Shown here: positions 24,235 through 31,243 of the stretch, piece after piece
How positions within the stretch are numbered: the stretch's first letter is position 1
Layout: each line of letters begins with the position of its first letter
Assembly: GCA_002897675.1 (NCBI GenBank)
Contig: BDSU01000022.1
Coordinates: 1-64,000, forward strand
Origin: a bacterium BMS3Abin02
Lineage (GTDB): Bacteria > Actinomycetota > Acidimicrobiia > Spongiisociales > UBA4744
Direction: 5' to 3'
Length of the DNA stretch: 64,000 nucleotides
Notes under the pieces: generated by a model
Database searches by the model: none
What the model was told of the DNA's origin: nothing
Seen by the model: the letters and a program-made list of their open reading frames with translations, nothing else
Position numbers and translations under genes: made by a program

Positions 24235-24699
24235 CTACGACAGTTCGGCTCTGATCGGTTTCACCAACGCGACGTAGTCTTTGGTCGCCATTCGGATCGT
24301 CTCGACGTGGTTGCCCGCGTTGAAGACCATCTCGTCGGCCGTGAACGCTGTGTCCAGGTACACGGACATGTTGTACAGGTTGCCGAATGGCGGCTCTGCT
24401 CCGCGTTCGCAATCCGGGCACAGCGGCGCGAACTCGGCCTCTGTGGCAAGACGCACTTCTGCGCCTGCCGCGGCGGCGACCTTGGACAGTCGGACGTGCC
24501 GATTGGCCGAGAGTACGGCCATGATCGGTGACGTGCCCGCCATCAGAATCACCGCCTTGGCGAACTCGTCACCGGGGATGTGCTCGACGGCAGCGATCTC
24601 CTGTGCCGTGTACGCGGGACGGTGGCGTTCGACATCGAATGCGACGCCGTTGTTGGTGAGGAAGTCACGGACTCGTGCTGCGACTTTCGTCATGGACAT
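24235..24699 (-). CDS. YbaK/EbsC-family aminoacyl-tRNA deacylase
   Basis: With ATG 24699 (AGGAGG at 9-base spacing) the product is 154 residues, the standard size. The YbaK fold is indicated by the Y-T-A-Q-E-I-A-A segment, K-A-V-I-L-M, the G-A-E-V-R-L-A-T-E-A-E pattern and G-N-H-V-E-T-I-R-M near the end. Family members hydrolyse mischarged tRNAs such as Cys-tRNA(Pro) or Ala-tRNA(Pro). C-P-D-C-E-R-G-A-E-P-P-F-G is a common variant of the substrate loop. It is divergent from the whiB7 leader, with about 75 bp to the predicted promoter. Confidence 0.85.
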   Translation of the reverse strand: MSMTKVAARVRDFLTNNGVAFDVERHRPAYTAQEIAAVEHIPGDEFAKAVILMAGTSPIMAVLSANRHVRLSKVAAAAGAEVRLATEAEFAPLCPDCERGAEPPFGNLYNMSVYLDTAFTADEMVFNAGNHVETIRMATKDYVALVKPIRAELS

Positions 24700-24774
24700 C
24701 ACCCCTGTCCTCCTTTGCCGTATTACTACACCCGCCGTCGGCGGATTCCTAGGGTCGGAGGTCCCGAAATTGCC

Positions 24775-24804
24775 TTGACGCGCGATCGCTCGACCGGATA
24801 GGGT
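24775..24804 (+). promoter_or_regulatory. Predicted whiB7 promoter
   Basis: TTGACG (24775-24780) and TAGGGT (24799-24804) are separated by 18 bp, resembling an actinobacterial housekeeping -35/-10 pair. A short A/T-rich run, GAAATT, lies just upstream of the -35. In mycobacterial whiB7 the AT-hook contacts an A/T-rich stretch at this position for autoregulation, so the arrangement is consistent. A transcript from here would have a leader of about 145 nt. Confidence 0.55.
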
Positions 24805-24829
24805 TGGGCAACTCCACCCGGGAGGTGTC

Positions 24830-24901
24830 ATGCGGATGCGAACTTCGACATACGGGCCGACCAGGCCTGGTTCGTCGCGTCCGCGGCCACTCGTTCTCTG
24901 A
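24830..24901 (+). CDS. Possible 23-residue leader peptide upstream of whiB7
   Basis: ATG 24830 has GGGAGG four bases upstream and runs 23 codons to TGA at 24899-24901. The peptide is arginine-, proline- and serine-rich. It is followed by an inverted repeat CCTTCCG (24911-24917) to CGGAAGG (24934-24940), ending 14 bp before the whiB7 GTG. In mycobacteria and Streptomyces whiB7 is controlled by a translated upstream ORF and a leader terminator that ribosome stalling relieves. This layout fits, but the ORF is short and could be chance. Confidence 0.5.
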   Translation: MRMRTSTYGPTRPGSSRPRPLVL

Positions 24902-24954
24902 CCTCACAGTCCTTCCGAGCCGCCGGACGTTTCCGGAAGGCAAAGGAAATAGCT

Positions 24955-25257
24955 GTGAACGACATCCATCAGCGTGGGGCGTGTGTAGCGTCCGGCAAGC
25001 ATGATCTGTTCTTCTCCGAGCGCCCCGCCGACCTGGCAGGTGCCCAGACGGTCTGCGCTCGTTGCCCGGTCCGGCTGCCCTGTCTGCAATCTGCCCTCGA
25101 AGAAGGAGTGGAGTGGGGTGTCTGGGGAGGAGTGATCTTCTGGGAGGGCGACCCGTACTACCGGCGCAGGGGCAGGGGCCGTCCACGACGAGAGGACAAG
25201 GACCGGCCGCTCACGGCGAGCGTCGGCGAGTTGTGGGAACTCGTTCGGTCTGCATGA
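24955..25257 (+). CDS. whiB7: WhiB7-like Fe-S transcriptional regulator
   Basis: The 100-residue protein has the four WhiB cysteines C10, C34, C37 and C43 that bind a [4Fe-4S] cluster, then the turn V-E-W-G-V-W-G-G. Uniquely for the WhiB7 branch, an AT-hook G-R-G-R-P-R (residues 73-78) follows shortly after that turn. WhiB7 binds the primary sigma factor and activates intrinsic antibiotic-resistance genes on translational stress. The GTG start has AAAGGAA upstream. A C-terminal extension of about 20 residues beyond the AT-hook is longer than in M. tuberculosis WhiB7. The leader features upstream support the assignment. Confidence 0.88.
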   Translation: MNDIHQRGACVASGKHDLFFSERPADLAGAQTVCARCPVRLPCLQSALEEGVEWGVWGGVIFWEGDPYYRRRGRGRPRREDKDRPLTASVGELWELVRSA

Positions 25258-25373
25258 GCCGTTGAGCATTCAAAGGGCTCCTGGGAAGCCGGATGGGACC
25301 TGCCGGGCAACGCCTGGTCTGCATCTCCCCCCACCGTAGCGGCAAGGCCGGCGCATGCTCGATGGAACCACCT

Positions 25374-25411
25374 GGGCGGGCGAGCTTCCACTCGAGCTTC
25401 AACGCCCGCCC
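25374..25411. repeat. Inverted repeat between whiB7 and the ABM gene
   Basis: GGGCGGGCG (25374-25382) and CGCCCGCCC (25403-25411) are perfect 9-bp arms around a 20-bp loop. It lies between convergent genes, so a terminator role for both is likely. There is no T-tract on either side. Confidence 0.5.
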
Positions 25412-25484
25412 TACGGTCTCGGGTCGACCTGAGGCTGCGATGCGAAGCACGAAACACCAGGTACCGATATCGCTCAGCCGACTC

Positions 25485-25832
25485 CTAGTCGCTCTTCGGC
25501 GCCGAGCCGAGAACGTTGGTGTGCCCTTCCCGGCTCGCTGCGTAGAACACGGAGTAGCGACGCGACGACATCGTGGTGTCACAGCAGGACAGGACGTCCG
25601 CCATCAGCCGGCTCGGCAGGCTCGACGTCGCGAACCGTTGCGCGTGCTCTTCGTCTTCGAAGCGGGTCAGCACGAGCACTCGCGAAGGCTTGTCGGCATC
25701 GACGAGTACCTGATGCTCGAGGGGTCCAACCGCGTCCGAGAGCGCGGCGCGTTCCCACCGCTGGACGGCACTGGTGAATGGTCCCATCGCACCGGGGAGG
25801 ATATGGAACTCCGCTACGTGCATGTATTGCAT
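25485..25832 (-). CDS. Putative antibiotic biosynthesis monooxygenase (ABM) domain protein
   Basis: The 115-residue protein has the length and strand pattern of ferredoxin-like ABM/dimeric alpha-beta barrel proteins. It starts H-V-A-E-F-H-I-L-P-G and has V-L-V-D-A-D-K-P-S-R-V-L-V-L-T-R-F-E-D-E-E-H-A-Q-R-F in the middle, like the E-x-W-x-D-x-E-x-x-x-x-H pattern of this fold. Function of such small proteins ranges from quinol oxidation to structural roles, so nothing specific can be assigned. It stands alone between whiB7 and the sigma factor gene. Confidence 0.6.
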   Translation of the reverse strand: MQYMHVAEFHILPGAMGPFTSAVQRWERAALSDAVGPLEHQVLVDADKPSRVLVLTRFEDEEHAQRFATSSLPSRLMADVLSCCDTTMSSRRYSVFYAASREGHTNVLGSAPKSD

Positions 25833-25909
25833 GCAATGAAAGCTAGTAGCTCACGCGAACCTGCGCCGATCCGGCCGGTGCACCGGCGTCCGACCGAGTC
25901 TCAAAACGA

Positions 25910-26845
25910 CTATGGAGCAAGCATTTTGCGCAGTCCGGCCGGATTCGCAGGATGGCGCAACTTTGCCAGTGCTTTCGCTTCGATCTGGCGGATGCGCTCT
26001 CTGGTCAGATCGAAGCGTCTACCGACCTCGTCGAGCGTGCGGGGGATGCCATCTTCCAGGCCGTATCGCATCGTCAAGATGATCCGCTCGCGCTCTCCGA
26101 GTCTGCCGAGGACTACGGCAAGATCCTGTCTACGCATCTCGAGAGCGACGAGTTCGAACGGGGCCGCGGCGTTGGTATCTTCGATGAAGTCTCCGAGAGT
26201 GGCTTCGTCCTCTCCGACGGGTTCGAAGATGGAGACGGGCTCGGGTGCGACCCTCAGCGCCTCGATCACTTTGTGGACCTCGAGTCCGGAGTGGTCCGCG
26301 ATCTCGTCGAGAGTGGGAGCCTGTCCGAGGCGTTTTGTGAGGTGGTTCTCCGCCTGGCGAACCTGGGAGATGGTGTCCATCATGTGTACGGGCACTCGGA
26401 TCGTGCGGCCCTTGTCGGCGATGGCCCTGGTGATTGCCTGACGTATCCACCAGGTCGCGTACGTCGAGAACTTGAACCCTTTTCGATACTCGAATTTTTC
26501 GACCGCACGGATCAACCCGAGGTTGCCTTCCTGGACGAGGTCGAGAAGTCCCAGGGCCGTGTTCGTGTAGTGCTTGGCTATGGAAACGACCAGCCGAAGA
26601 TTGGCGCTGATGAAGTGCTGGCGCGCCTGCTCTCCTCGCCGAACCAGTGTTATGGCCCTTTCGCGATCGCGGCTGGAGAGATCGGTCTCGAGCGCCGTCG
26701 CGGCCTTCTTGCCGCGTTCTATCGTCTTGGCGAGGTCGACCTCTTCCTGCGCGGTGAGCAGGGGGTAGGCGCCGATCTCGTCGAGATATCGGCGGATTGT
26801 GTCTTCGCGTCCATCGCGGTCGGCGAGGCGCTTGCTGCCTGCCAC
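25910..26845 (-). CDS. RNA polymerase sigma factor, sigma-70 group 1/2 (RpoD/SigB-like)
   Basis: The 311-residue protein has all main sigma-70 regions. Region 1.2 is [11 protein letters not shown], and region 2 includes [24 protein letters not shown], and the -10-binding [13 protein letters not shown]. Region 3 follows, and region 4.2 ends [24 protein letters not shown]. It is too short for an actinobacterial primary sigma with region 1.1 extension, so it may be a principal-like alternative (SigB/HrdB-related) factor, or the lineage's compact primary one. GTG 26845 has GGGGAGG at 5-base spacing. tRNA-Val lies just upstream on the same strand. Confidence 0.93.
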   Translation of the reverse strand: MAGSKRLADRDGREDTIRRYLDEIGAYPLLTAQEEVDLAKTIERGKKAATALETDLSSRDRERAITLVRRGEQARQHFISANLRLVVSIAKHYTNTALGLLDLVQEGNLGLIRAVEKFEYRKGFKFSTYATWWIRQAITRAIADKGRTIRVPVHMMDTISQVRQAENHLTKRLGQAPTLDEIADHSGLEVHKVIEALRVAPEPVSIFEPVGEDEATLGDFIEDTNAAAPFELVALEMRRQDLAVVLGRLGERERIILTMRYGLEDGIPRTLDEVGRRFDLTRERIRQIEAKALAKLRHPANPAGLRKMLAP

Positions 26846-26936
26846 GTGTACCTCCCCGGTGCGACGTGATAGTACCTGAGCGTTTCTTCTTCTTACCTAC
26901 AAGTCGTCGGCCGCCAGAGGCCTGGGCTTGAGCCGG

Positions 26937-27010
26937 TGGGCGCTGACGGGTTCGAACCGCCGACCCCCTCGGTGTAAACGAGGTGCTCTGCCAGACTGAG
27001 CTAAGCGCCC
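26937..27010 (-). tRNA. tRNA-Val (anticodon TAC)
   Basis: On the minus strand the 74 nt include a 7-bp acceptor stem GGGCGCT/AGCGCCC, D-stem GCTC/GAGC, anticodon stem CCTCG/CGAGG with loop TTTACAC (anticodon TAC, valine), a 5-nt variable loop, and a T-arm with GTTCGAAC. The discriminator base is A and no CCA is encoded. One G-U pair occurs in the T-stem. Confidence 0.95.
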
Positions 27011-27089
27011 GGGCTGACGGAGATTAGTGCAAGATCGGCGATGGCGAGGCGCCTTCGAGTGCTGTCGGGCTTGTGTACCATCTGCGCCT

Positions 27090-27812
27090 ATGGGAGCCAT
27101 GAGCGAATTTCGAAGCCTGGCCGATCTGCTGGAGCTTCAGCGGGTCGACTCTGAGATCGATCGTCTTCTGGAACGGCGAGCATCGCTTCCCGAGTTGGAG
27201 CACTACAAGAGCGCCCATCTCGAGACGGAAGCGATCCGAAGGAAGCTGTCTGAGAAAGAAACTCTCCTTCGTGAGATCGACCTCGACCTCGACCGGACCA
27301 ACGGGGAGCTCGAGATGGCAGAGACGAAGATGGGACAGCAGGAACAGCGCCTGTACGCCGGAGGCATGAGCGCCAAAGAGACCGAGAACCTGCGCCTCGA
27401 TGTGCAGAGCCGGCGAAAGCGCGTACGGGAAACCGAGGACAAGGTTCTCGAACTTCTCCAACTCAAAGAGACGCTCGAGAACGAAGCGGCGGTCATTCGT
27501 GATCAACTCGCCGCAGCAGAAGCAGAGGAACAACGCCTGAGCGGGATCATCAAGGAAGCCTGGAAGGGCATAGACGCAGAGTTGGCGCGCCGAGAAGAAC
27601 GCAAGACGACCGCGATCACGCTGATCCCCCCGGACTTGCTGGAGCTCTATGAGCAGCTACGGGAGCGGAAGGAGGGCGTGGCCATTGGCCGCCTCGATGA
27701 GACCGGAGTGTGCGGTGGGTGCCATCTCAAGCTCTCGGCGGCCGAACGACGTCAGGCGCTTGCCGTGGATCCACCCCGCTGTATCCACTGTCGTCGCATC
27801 CTCGTCCCGTAG
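27090..27812 (+). CDS. Coiled-coil zinc-ribbon protein (DUF164/CT398-like)
   Basis: The 240-residue protein is nearly all heptad-like helix from residue 10 to about 200, then has a C4 zinc ribbon: V-C-G-G-C-H and C-I-H-C near residues 209-236. This architecture matches the CT398/DUF164 family of putative nucleic-acid or secretion-linked proteins. The G-M-S-A-K-E-T-E-N-L segment in the middle of the coil is conserved in actinobacterial members. Molecular function is unknown. ATG 27099 is a possible alternative start. In many actinobacteria this gene lies near RNase H or a GTP cyclohydrolase-like gene; neither is seen here. Confidence 0.85.
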   Translation: MGAMSEFRSLADLLELQRVDSEIDRLLERRASLPELEHYKSAHLETEAIRRKLSEKETLLREIDLDLDRTNGELEMAETKMGQQEQRLYAGGMSAKETENLRLDVQSRRKRVRETEDKVLELLQLKETLENEAAVIRDQLAAAEAEEQRLSGIIKEAWKGIDAELARREERKTTAITLIPPDLLELYEQLRERKEGVAIGRLDETGVCGGCHLKLSAAERRQALAVDPPRCIHCRRILVP

Positions 27813-27952
27813 GGTTGTTCGCTCCCCTCGTCGTAGTCACGTATGCGGTATTTCGTACTGCGCCACGAAGCCTCCCAAGGCTGCGGGGCGAGCAAGGCGG
27901 CTCAGCCGCAGTAGGTCGTCGAGGTACGCGCCAGGCGTTGCTCGGCGGCCTC

Positions 27953-28711
27953 TCAGCTCTTCCTGAACAGCTGTAGGGCGGCGGCAAGGACGAGGAGCCC
28001 CGCGAAGAGGAACTGGAGTGTTGAGCCGGCCAAACTGAATGCCAGGAGCGCTCCGAGTAGCACGCCGGCGATACTGCCGGCGCCGAGGATGAGAGCGATC
28101 GGGATGTCGATTCGATGGGCGCGGTAATGAACGATGGCAGCCGATGCCGCAGTCGGAACGATGGCCACCAGCGATGTTCCTTGCGCGATGTGCTGTTCGA
28201 GGCCGAAGATGAGGGCAAGGATCGGTACGTAGACGAGTCCTCCTCCGAGGCCGAGCATCGACATCAGTACTCCTGTTGCCATGCCGAGGAGCACGATCCC
28301 GATCATGGCTCCGAGGGTGCCTTCGATGTGGTGGCCGCCGCTGCCCGGACTCAGCCCGCCGAGCGTGAGCCTGACCGCTGCGACGACGGCGACCGACACG
28401 AACAGTGCCTTGAGCCATTTCGATGGCACCTTGCCCATGAGAGTTGCCCCGGCGAGCGCTCCGAGAATCGCTCCGCCGGCAAGGAGTCCACCAGCACGCA
28501 GATCCGCCGCTCCTCCGTCGAAGAACCGAATCGCTCCCGTGGTGGCCGTCACGACGACCGCAGCAGACGATGTTGCGTGGGCGCGGTGCTGCTCGAAGCC
28601 GAGGATGAGAACCAGGCCCGGGACGAAGACGAGACCCCCACCGATGCCGAACAACCCACTGGCAACCCCTGCCGTGATTCCGACGAGTGCTGCCAAGAGG
28701 GTTCGCGACAT
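27953..28711 (-). CDS. TauE/SafE (TSUP) family membrane transporter
   Basis: The 252-residue protein has about eight hydrophobic helices in two similar halves. Each half carries the family signature: G-L-F-G-I-G-G-G-L-V-F-V-P near residue 20 and M-L-G-L-G-G-G-L-V-Y-V-P near residue 155, and each continues with a E-Q-H-x-A-x-x-T-S motif. TSUP proteins move organic or inorganic sulfur anions (sulfite, sulfonates) or other anions across the cytoplasmic membrane. The substrate cannot be deduced, and no sulfur genes are adjacent. Confidence 0.9.
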   Translation of the reverse strand: MSRTLLAALVGITAGVASGLFGIGGGLVFVPGLVLILGFEQHRAHATSSAAVVVTATTGAIRFFDGGAADLRAGGLLAGGAILGALAGATLMGKVPSKWLKALFVSVAVVAAVRLTLGGLSPGSGGHHIEGTLGAMIGIVLLGMATGVLMSMLGLGGGLVYVPILALIFGLEQHIAQGTSLVAIVPTAASAAIVHYRAHRIDIPIALILGAGSIAGVLLGALLAFSLAGSTLQFLFAGLLVLAAALQLFRKS

Positions 28712-28750
28712 GGTCCATTGAGTGTAGAACCCGGCGCTATCGTCACCCTG

Positions 28751-29443
28751 ATGTTGCGTCTCCTTGCCGTTGTCGCCGTGGCAACGCTCTTGGTCGGTTG
28801 CTCACAGCCGCCCGAGGAGCCGACGACGACCACCACCACGCTACCGGGGGCCGGGACGCCGGATGGCGCCCTGCGCGATCTTCTGTCCGCCGTTGTCGTC
28901 GGTGATTACTCGAGGGCGAGCGAAGTGACGGATAGTGAGCAGGTGGCCCTGCTCATCGCCTTGGACGGAGCCACGTTGTCCGAGGCGACGGCCATGCTCG
29001 AGGACGGGATCCCGGAGGCATCCCTTGCAGCTTTCTGGGCATCGTTCCAGGACACGTACGGGCGCAGTGTTCGAGAAGAACTCGACGACATGTTGGTGGC
29101 TGAGGGTCGGACTGTGACTGTGGACGGCGTTGAGTTCGCCAACATCGAAGTGGCGCTACGAAAAGGCAGGGGGCTGGCTCGTTGGATCGCCTACCGAGAT
29201 GGGAGCGGTCGATGGAGGGTCGACCTCTTCGCAACGTTCGGTCCGACCGTGGCCCTGCCGATGCGTTTGTGGCTCGCGACGCTGCCCGATGACCAAGACG
29301 TTCGTGTCGTCAGGAGCGCAATCGCAGATCAAAGGCCAAGCCTTCTCGCCGCTCTCCAGCAACAACCTCTCGGGCCGATCTCCCCGGGTGTGGCCGAACA
29401 GATCAGGGGGCTCTTGGTTGATGTGGGGGCAACGGCCCCCTGA
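28751..29443 (+). CDS. Lipoprotein of unknown function
   Basis: The ATG at 28751 gives a 230-residue protein with a lipoprotein signal: a hydrophobic run ending L-L-V-G-C at residue 17. A proline/threonine-rich linker (six consecutive threonines) follows, then a folded domain that looks like a DUF4878/NTF2-like export domain, based on G-D-Y-S-R-A-S-E-V-T-D and the late strand W-R-V-D-L-F-A-T. It is probably anchored to the outer face of the cytoplasmic membrane. It is divergent from the TSUP gene. Function unknown. Confidence 0.75.
   Translation: MLRLLAVVAVATLLVGCSQPPEEPTTTTTTLPGAGTPDGALRDLLSAVVVGDYSRASEVTDSEQVALLIALDGATLSEATAMLEDGIPEASLAAFWASFQDTYGRSVREELDDMLVAEGRTVTVDGVEFANIEVALRKGRGLARWIAYRDGSGRWRVDLFATFGPTVALPMRLWLATLPDDQDVRVVRSAIADQRPSLLAALQQQPLGPISPGVAEQIRGLLVDVGATAP
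29425..29440 (+). terminator. Short hairpin at the end of the lipoprotein gene
   Basis: GGGGGC (29425-29430) and GCCCCC (29435-29440) form a 6-bp stem with AACG loop immediately before the stop codon at 29441. The next palindrome starts 10 bp later. There is no T-run. Confidence 0.4.
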
Positions 29444-29449
29444 AACCCC

Positions 29450-29498
29450 GAACCCAGGGCTCAGGGATACGCTCAGCGCATCTACGAGCCCAGGGTTC
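29450..29498. repeat. Dispersed palindrome C2
   Basis: GAACCCAGGGCTC (29450-29462) pairs with GAGCCCAGGGTTC (29486-29498) with a single central mismatch. The right arm with its CTACGAGCCCAGGGTTCA context and the internal AGGGATACG match the palindrome at 12566-12616. It lies between the convergent lipoprotein and DUF1876 genes. Confidence 0.7.
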
Positions 29499-29529
29499 AA
29501 CGGTAGGTGTCGGAGTCGAAACGAGCGGG

Positions 29530-29769
29530 CTACTCGAGATACTCCGTGATGCGGTCCTGGGCCGCTTCCATGACCTGGGCGGTGAGTGATCCGAGCGCTC
29601 GAGCGATGGCCAGTTCTTCGCCCACGACGGGCATCGAGGGGTCGTCGGGATTACGTCGGGCCTTTCCATAGGACTCGAAGCGATCCCCCTGGAGATCAAG
29701 GCGCGCATGGACGGTGGTTTCGGTGGCATCTTCCTCGACGTGAAGGTTCACGTGGAAGCTTCTCTTCAT
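29530..29769 (-). CDS. DUF1876 (Rv2632c-like) small protein
   Basis: The 79-residue protein matches the actinobacterial DUF1876 family: D-A-T-E-T-T-V-H-A-R-L, Y-G-K-A-R-R-N-P-D-D-P-S-M-P-V-V-G-E-E-L-A-I-A-R-A-L, and a terminal helix. Rv2632c is a small dimeric protein with no known function and no catalytic motif; some are induced in stress. The distribution of the family is mainly actinobacterial, which supports the taxonomic assignment of the window. Confidence 0.85.
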   Translation of the reverse strand: MKRSFHVNLHVEEDATETTVHARLDLQGDRFESYGKARRNPDDPSMPVVGEELAIARALGSLTAQVMEAAQDRITEYLE

Positions 29770-29833
29770 CAGCGGACCCCTTTCACGAGCATCGTGACCG
29801 AACGCACACGCCGATGGAAGGGGACAGAAGACC

Positions 29834-30832
29834 CTACGGGGTGGGCCGACCGGACCTTTGGAGAACGGGGAGTACTTCGCTTCCCAGGAGCGAGATGAGT
29901 GCCGGTTGGTCGGTTGAGGTCATCTGGATGGTGACGACATCGGCGGCGAGATCCGTGACGAGTGGCAGATAGGCATCGACGATATCTTCCGCGGAGGCGG
30001 CGATCGTGTAGCGGCTCAGGATCTCGTCCCGTGGCAGATCATCTGCCCTGGTTCGCAGAACCTCCGGGTCGACGGCCTCCAGACGTCCCGGAGCGCGAAG
30101 CCCACGCCATGCCGACAGCGCCTCCCAAGCTTCGTCGTCGTTGTCGGCGAACACGGCCCAACGGGTCGTCACGAGCGTCGGCGTGGGCCTTCCCTCGGCC
30201 TCTGCAACGGCTCGAGCCGGTTGGACGACGCGTTTCAGCGTCGAAGCAGGATCTTTCACCGAAGTGATGACACCTTCGGCCCGGCGGGCGGCGAGAGCGG
30301 CCGACTTCGGTCCACCGGCGGCGAGCCAAATCGGAACCTTGCCGATCGGGGGGCTGTAGAGCTTTGCGCGATCGGTCGTGTAGTACTCACCGTCGAACGA
30401 CAGCTTCTCTCCGTCGAGAAGGCGGCGCATGATCTGGAGTGCCTCGTCCATGCGGGCTGCCCGTTCGGCGTAGTTCGGGAACGAGTATCCGAGCGGGCCC
30501 TCATTGATGTTCTCGCCGGTGCCGACACCCAGATGGAAACGGCCGCCAGAGAGTCGGTCGAGCGTCGCTGCAGCCTGCGCCACAACAGCAGGGTGGTACC
30601 GCCACAACGGTGTCGTGATGCCGGTGGCGAATCCGAGGCGGTCGGTCACCGCGGCCATCGCGCCGATCGTCGAGAAGGCGAATCCCGCAGCGGAAGTATC
30701 GTCAACCCAGGGGTGGAAATGATCGGAGATCATGACGAGGTCGAATCCGGCAACCTCCGCCAGTCGAGCGTGTTCGACGAGTTCCTCGGGTTGCCACTGC
30801 TCCTGGCCGCAGAAGTAGGCGAAGCGTGTCAT
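29834..30832 (-). CDS. LLM-class oxidoreductase, F420-dependent glucose-6-phosphate dehydrogenase-like
   Basis: The 332-residue protein is a luciferase-like monooxygenase fold protein of the TIGR03557/FGD type. Key segments are I-S-D-H-F-H-P-W near residue 36-43, which matches the F420-binding S-D-H-F-x-P-W of FGD1, then G-V-G-T-G-E-N-I-N-E and A-A-G-G-P-K-S-A. FGD reduces F420 with glucose 6-phosphate; related enzymes use other alcohols or tetrahydromethanopterin. Exact substrate is uncertain. Presence implies F420 biosynthesis elsewhere. No operon partner is evident; the next gene upstream is divergent and more than 400 bp away. Confidence 0.85.
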   Translation of the reverse strand: MTRFAYFCGQEQWQPEELVEHARLAEVAGFDLVMISDHFHPWVDDTSAAGFAFSTIGAMAAVTDRLGFATGITTPLWRYHPAVVAQAAATLDRLSGGRFHLGVGTGENINEGPLGYSFPNYAERAARMDEALQIMRRLLDGEKLSFDGEYYTTDRAKLYSPPIGKVPIWLAAGGPKSAALAARRAEGVITSVKDPASTLKRVVQPARAVAEAEGRPTPTLVTTRWAVFADNDDEAWEALSAWRGLRAPGRLEAVDPEVLRTRADDLPRDEILSRYTIAASAEDIVDAYLPLVTDLAADVVTIQMTSTDQPALISLLGSEVLPVLQRSGRPTP

Positions 30833-31243
30833 GGCCCAGGAGCGTAGTCCTCGGAGTCGCTGTGCAGCGGCTGCCCCGATCGTCTCTTCGGGTGCCGCCA
30901 GGTGTGCGAGATCCGATGTCGGGTCGAGTCTTTCTCTTCTTCGTTTTCGTCCGGACCGTCCTTTGAAACTCGCAGATCACCATGTGGCACACATCTCAAC
31001 GGTGCCGAGGAGTTCGGTCGGGAAGCCGGCCACCAGCTCTCTCTGTCTCAGCCTCGAGCAGGAGTTGCGACGCTCGCCCCACGATCCTGAAGCCGGATAG
31101 GTTGCGATACGGAATACGAAACACGAAGAATCGAGTACAAAGTGCGGAATCCGTCGGCAGGCGAGCGGCGCTACTCGGCATCGACACCGCGACCGTTGCC
31201 TGCCGAGGCACTACCATCGGTCGACGTGGGCGATGCACCGGCG
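30833..31243. other. Intergenic region, no gene seen (411 bp)
   Basis: Lies between divergent genes. Open frames here are short and lack coding character. It contains GCGACGCTCGCCC (about 31067-31080), also present in the fhs upstream region near 45418, and a run of A/G-rich sequence (about 31105-31145) that could include the promoter of the downstream synthetase. No tRNA or clear riboswitch fold is recognisable. Confidence 0.5.

Noticed and set aside
27837-28718. 293-codon frame on the minus strand, shifted against the TSUP transporter
   Set aside because: The arginine- and histidine-rich translation is a shadow of the real transporter frame at 27953-28711.
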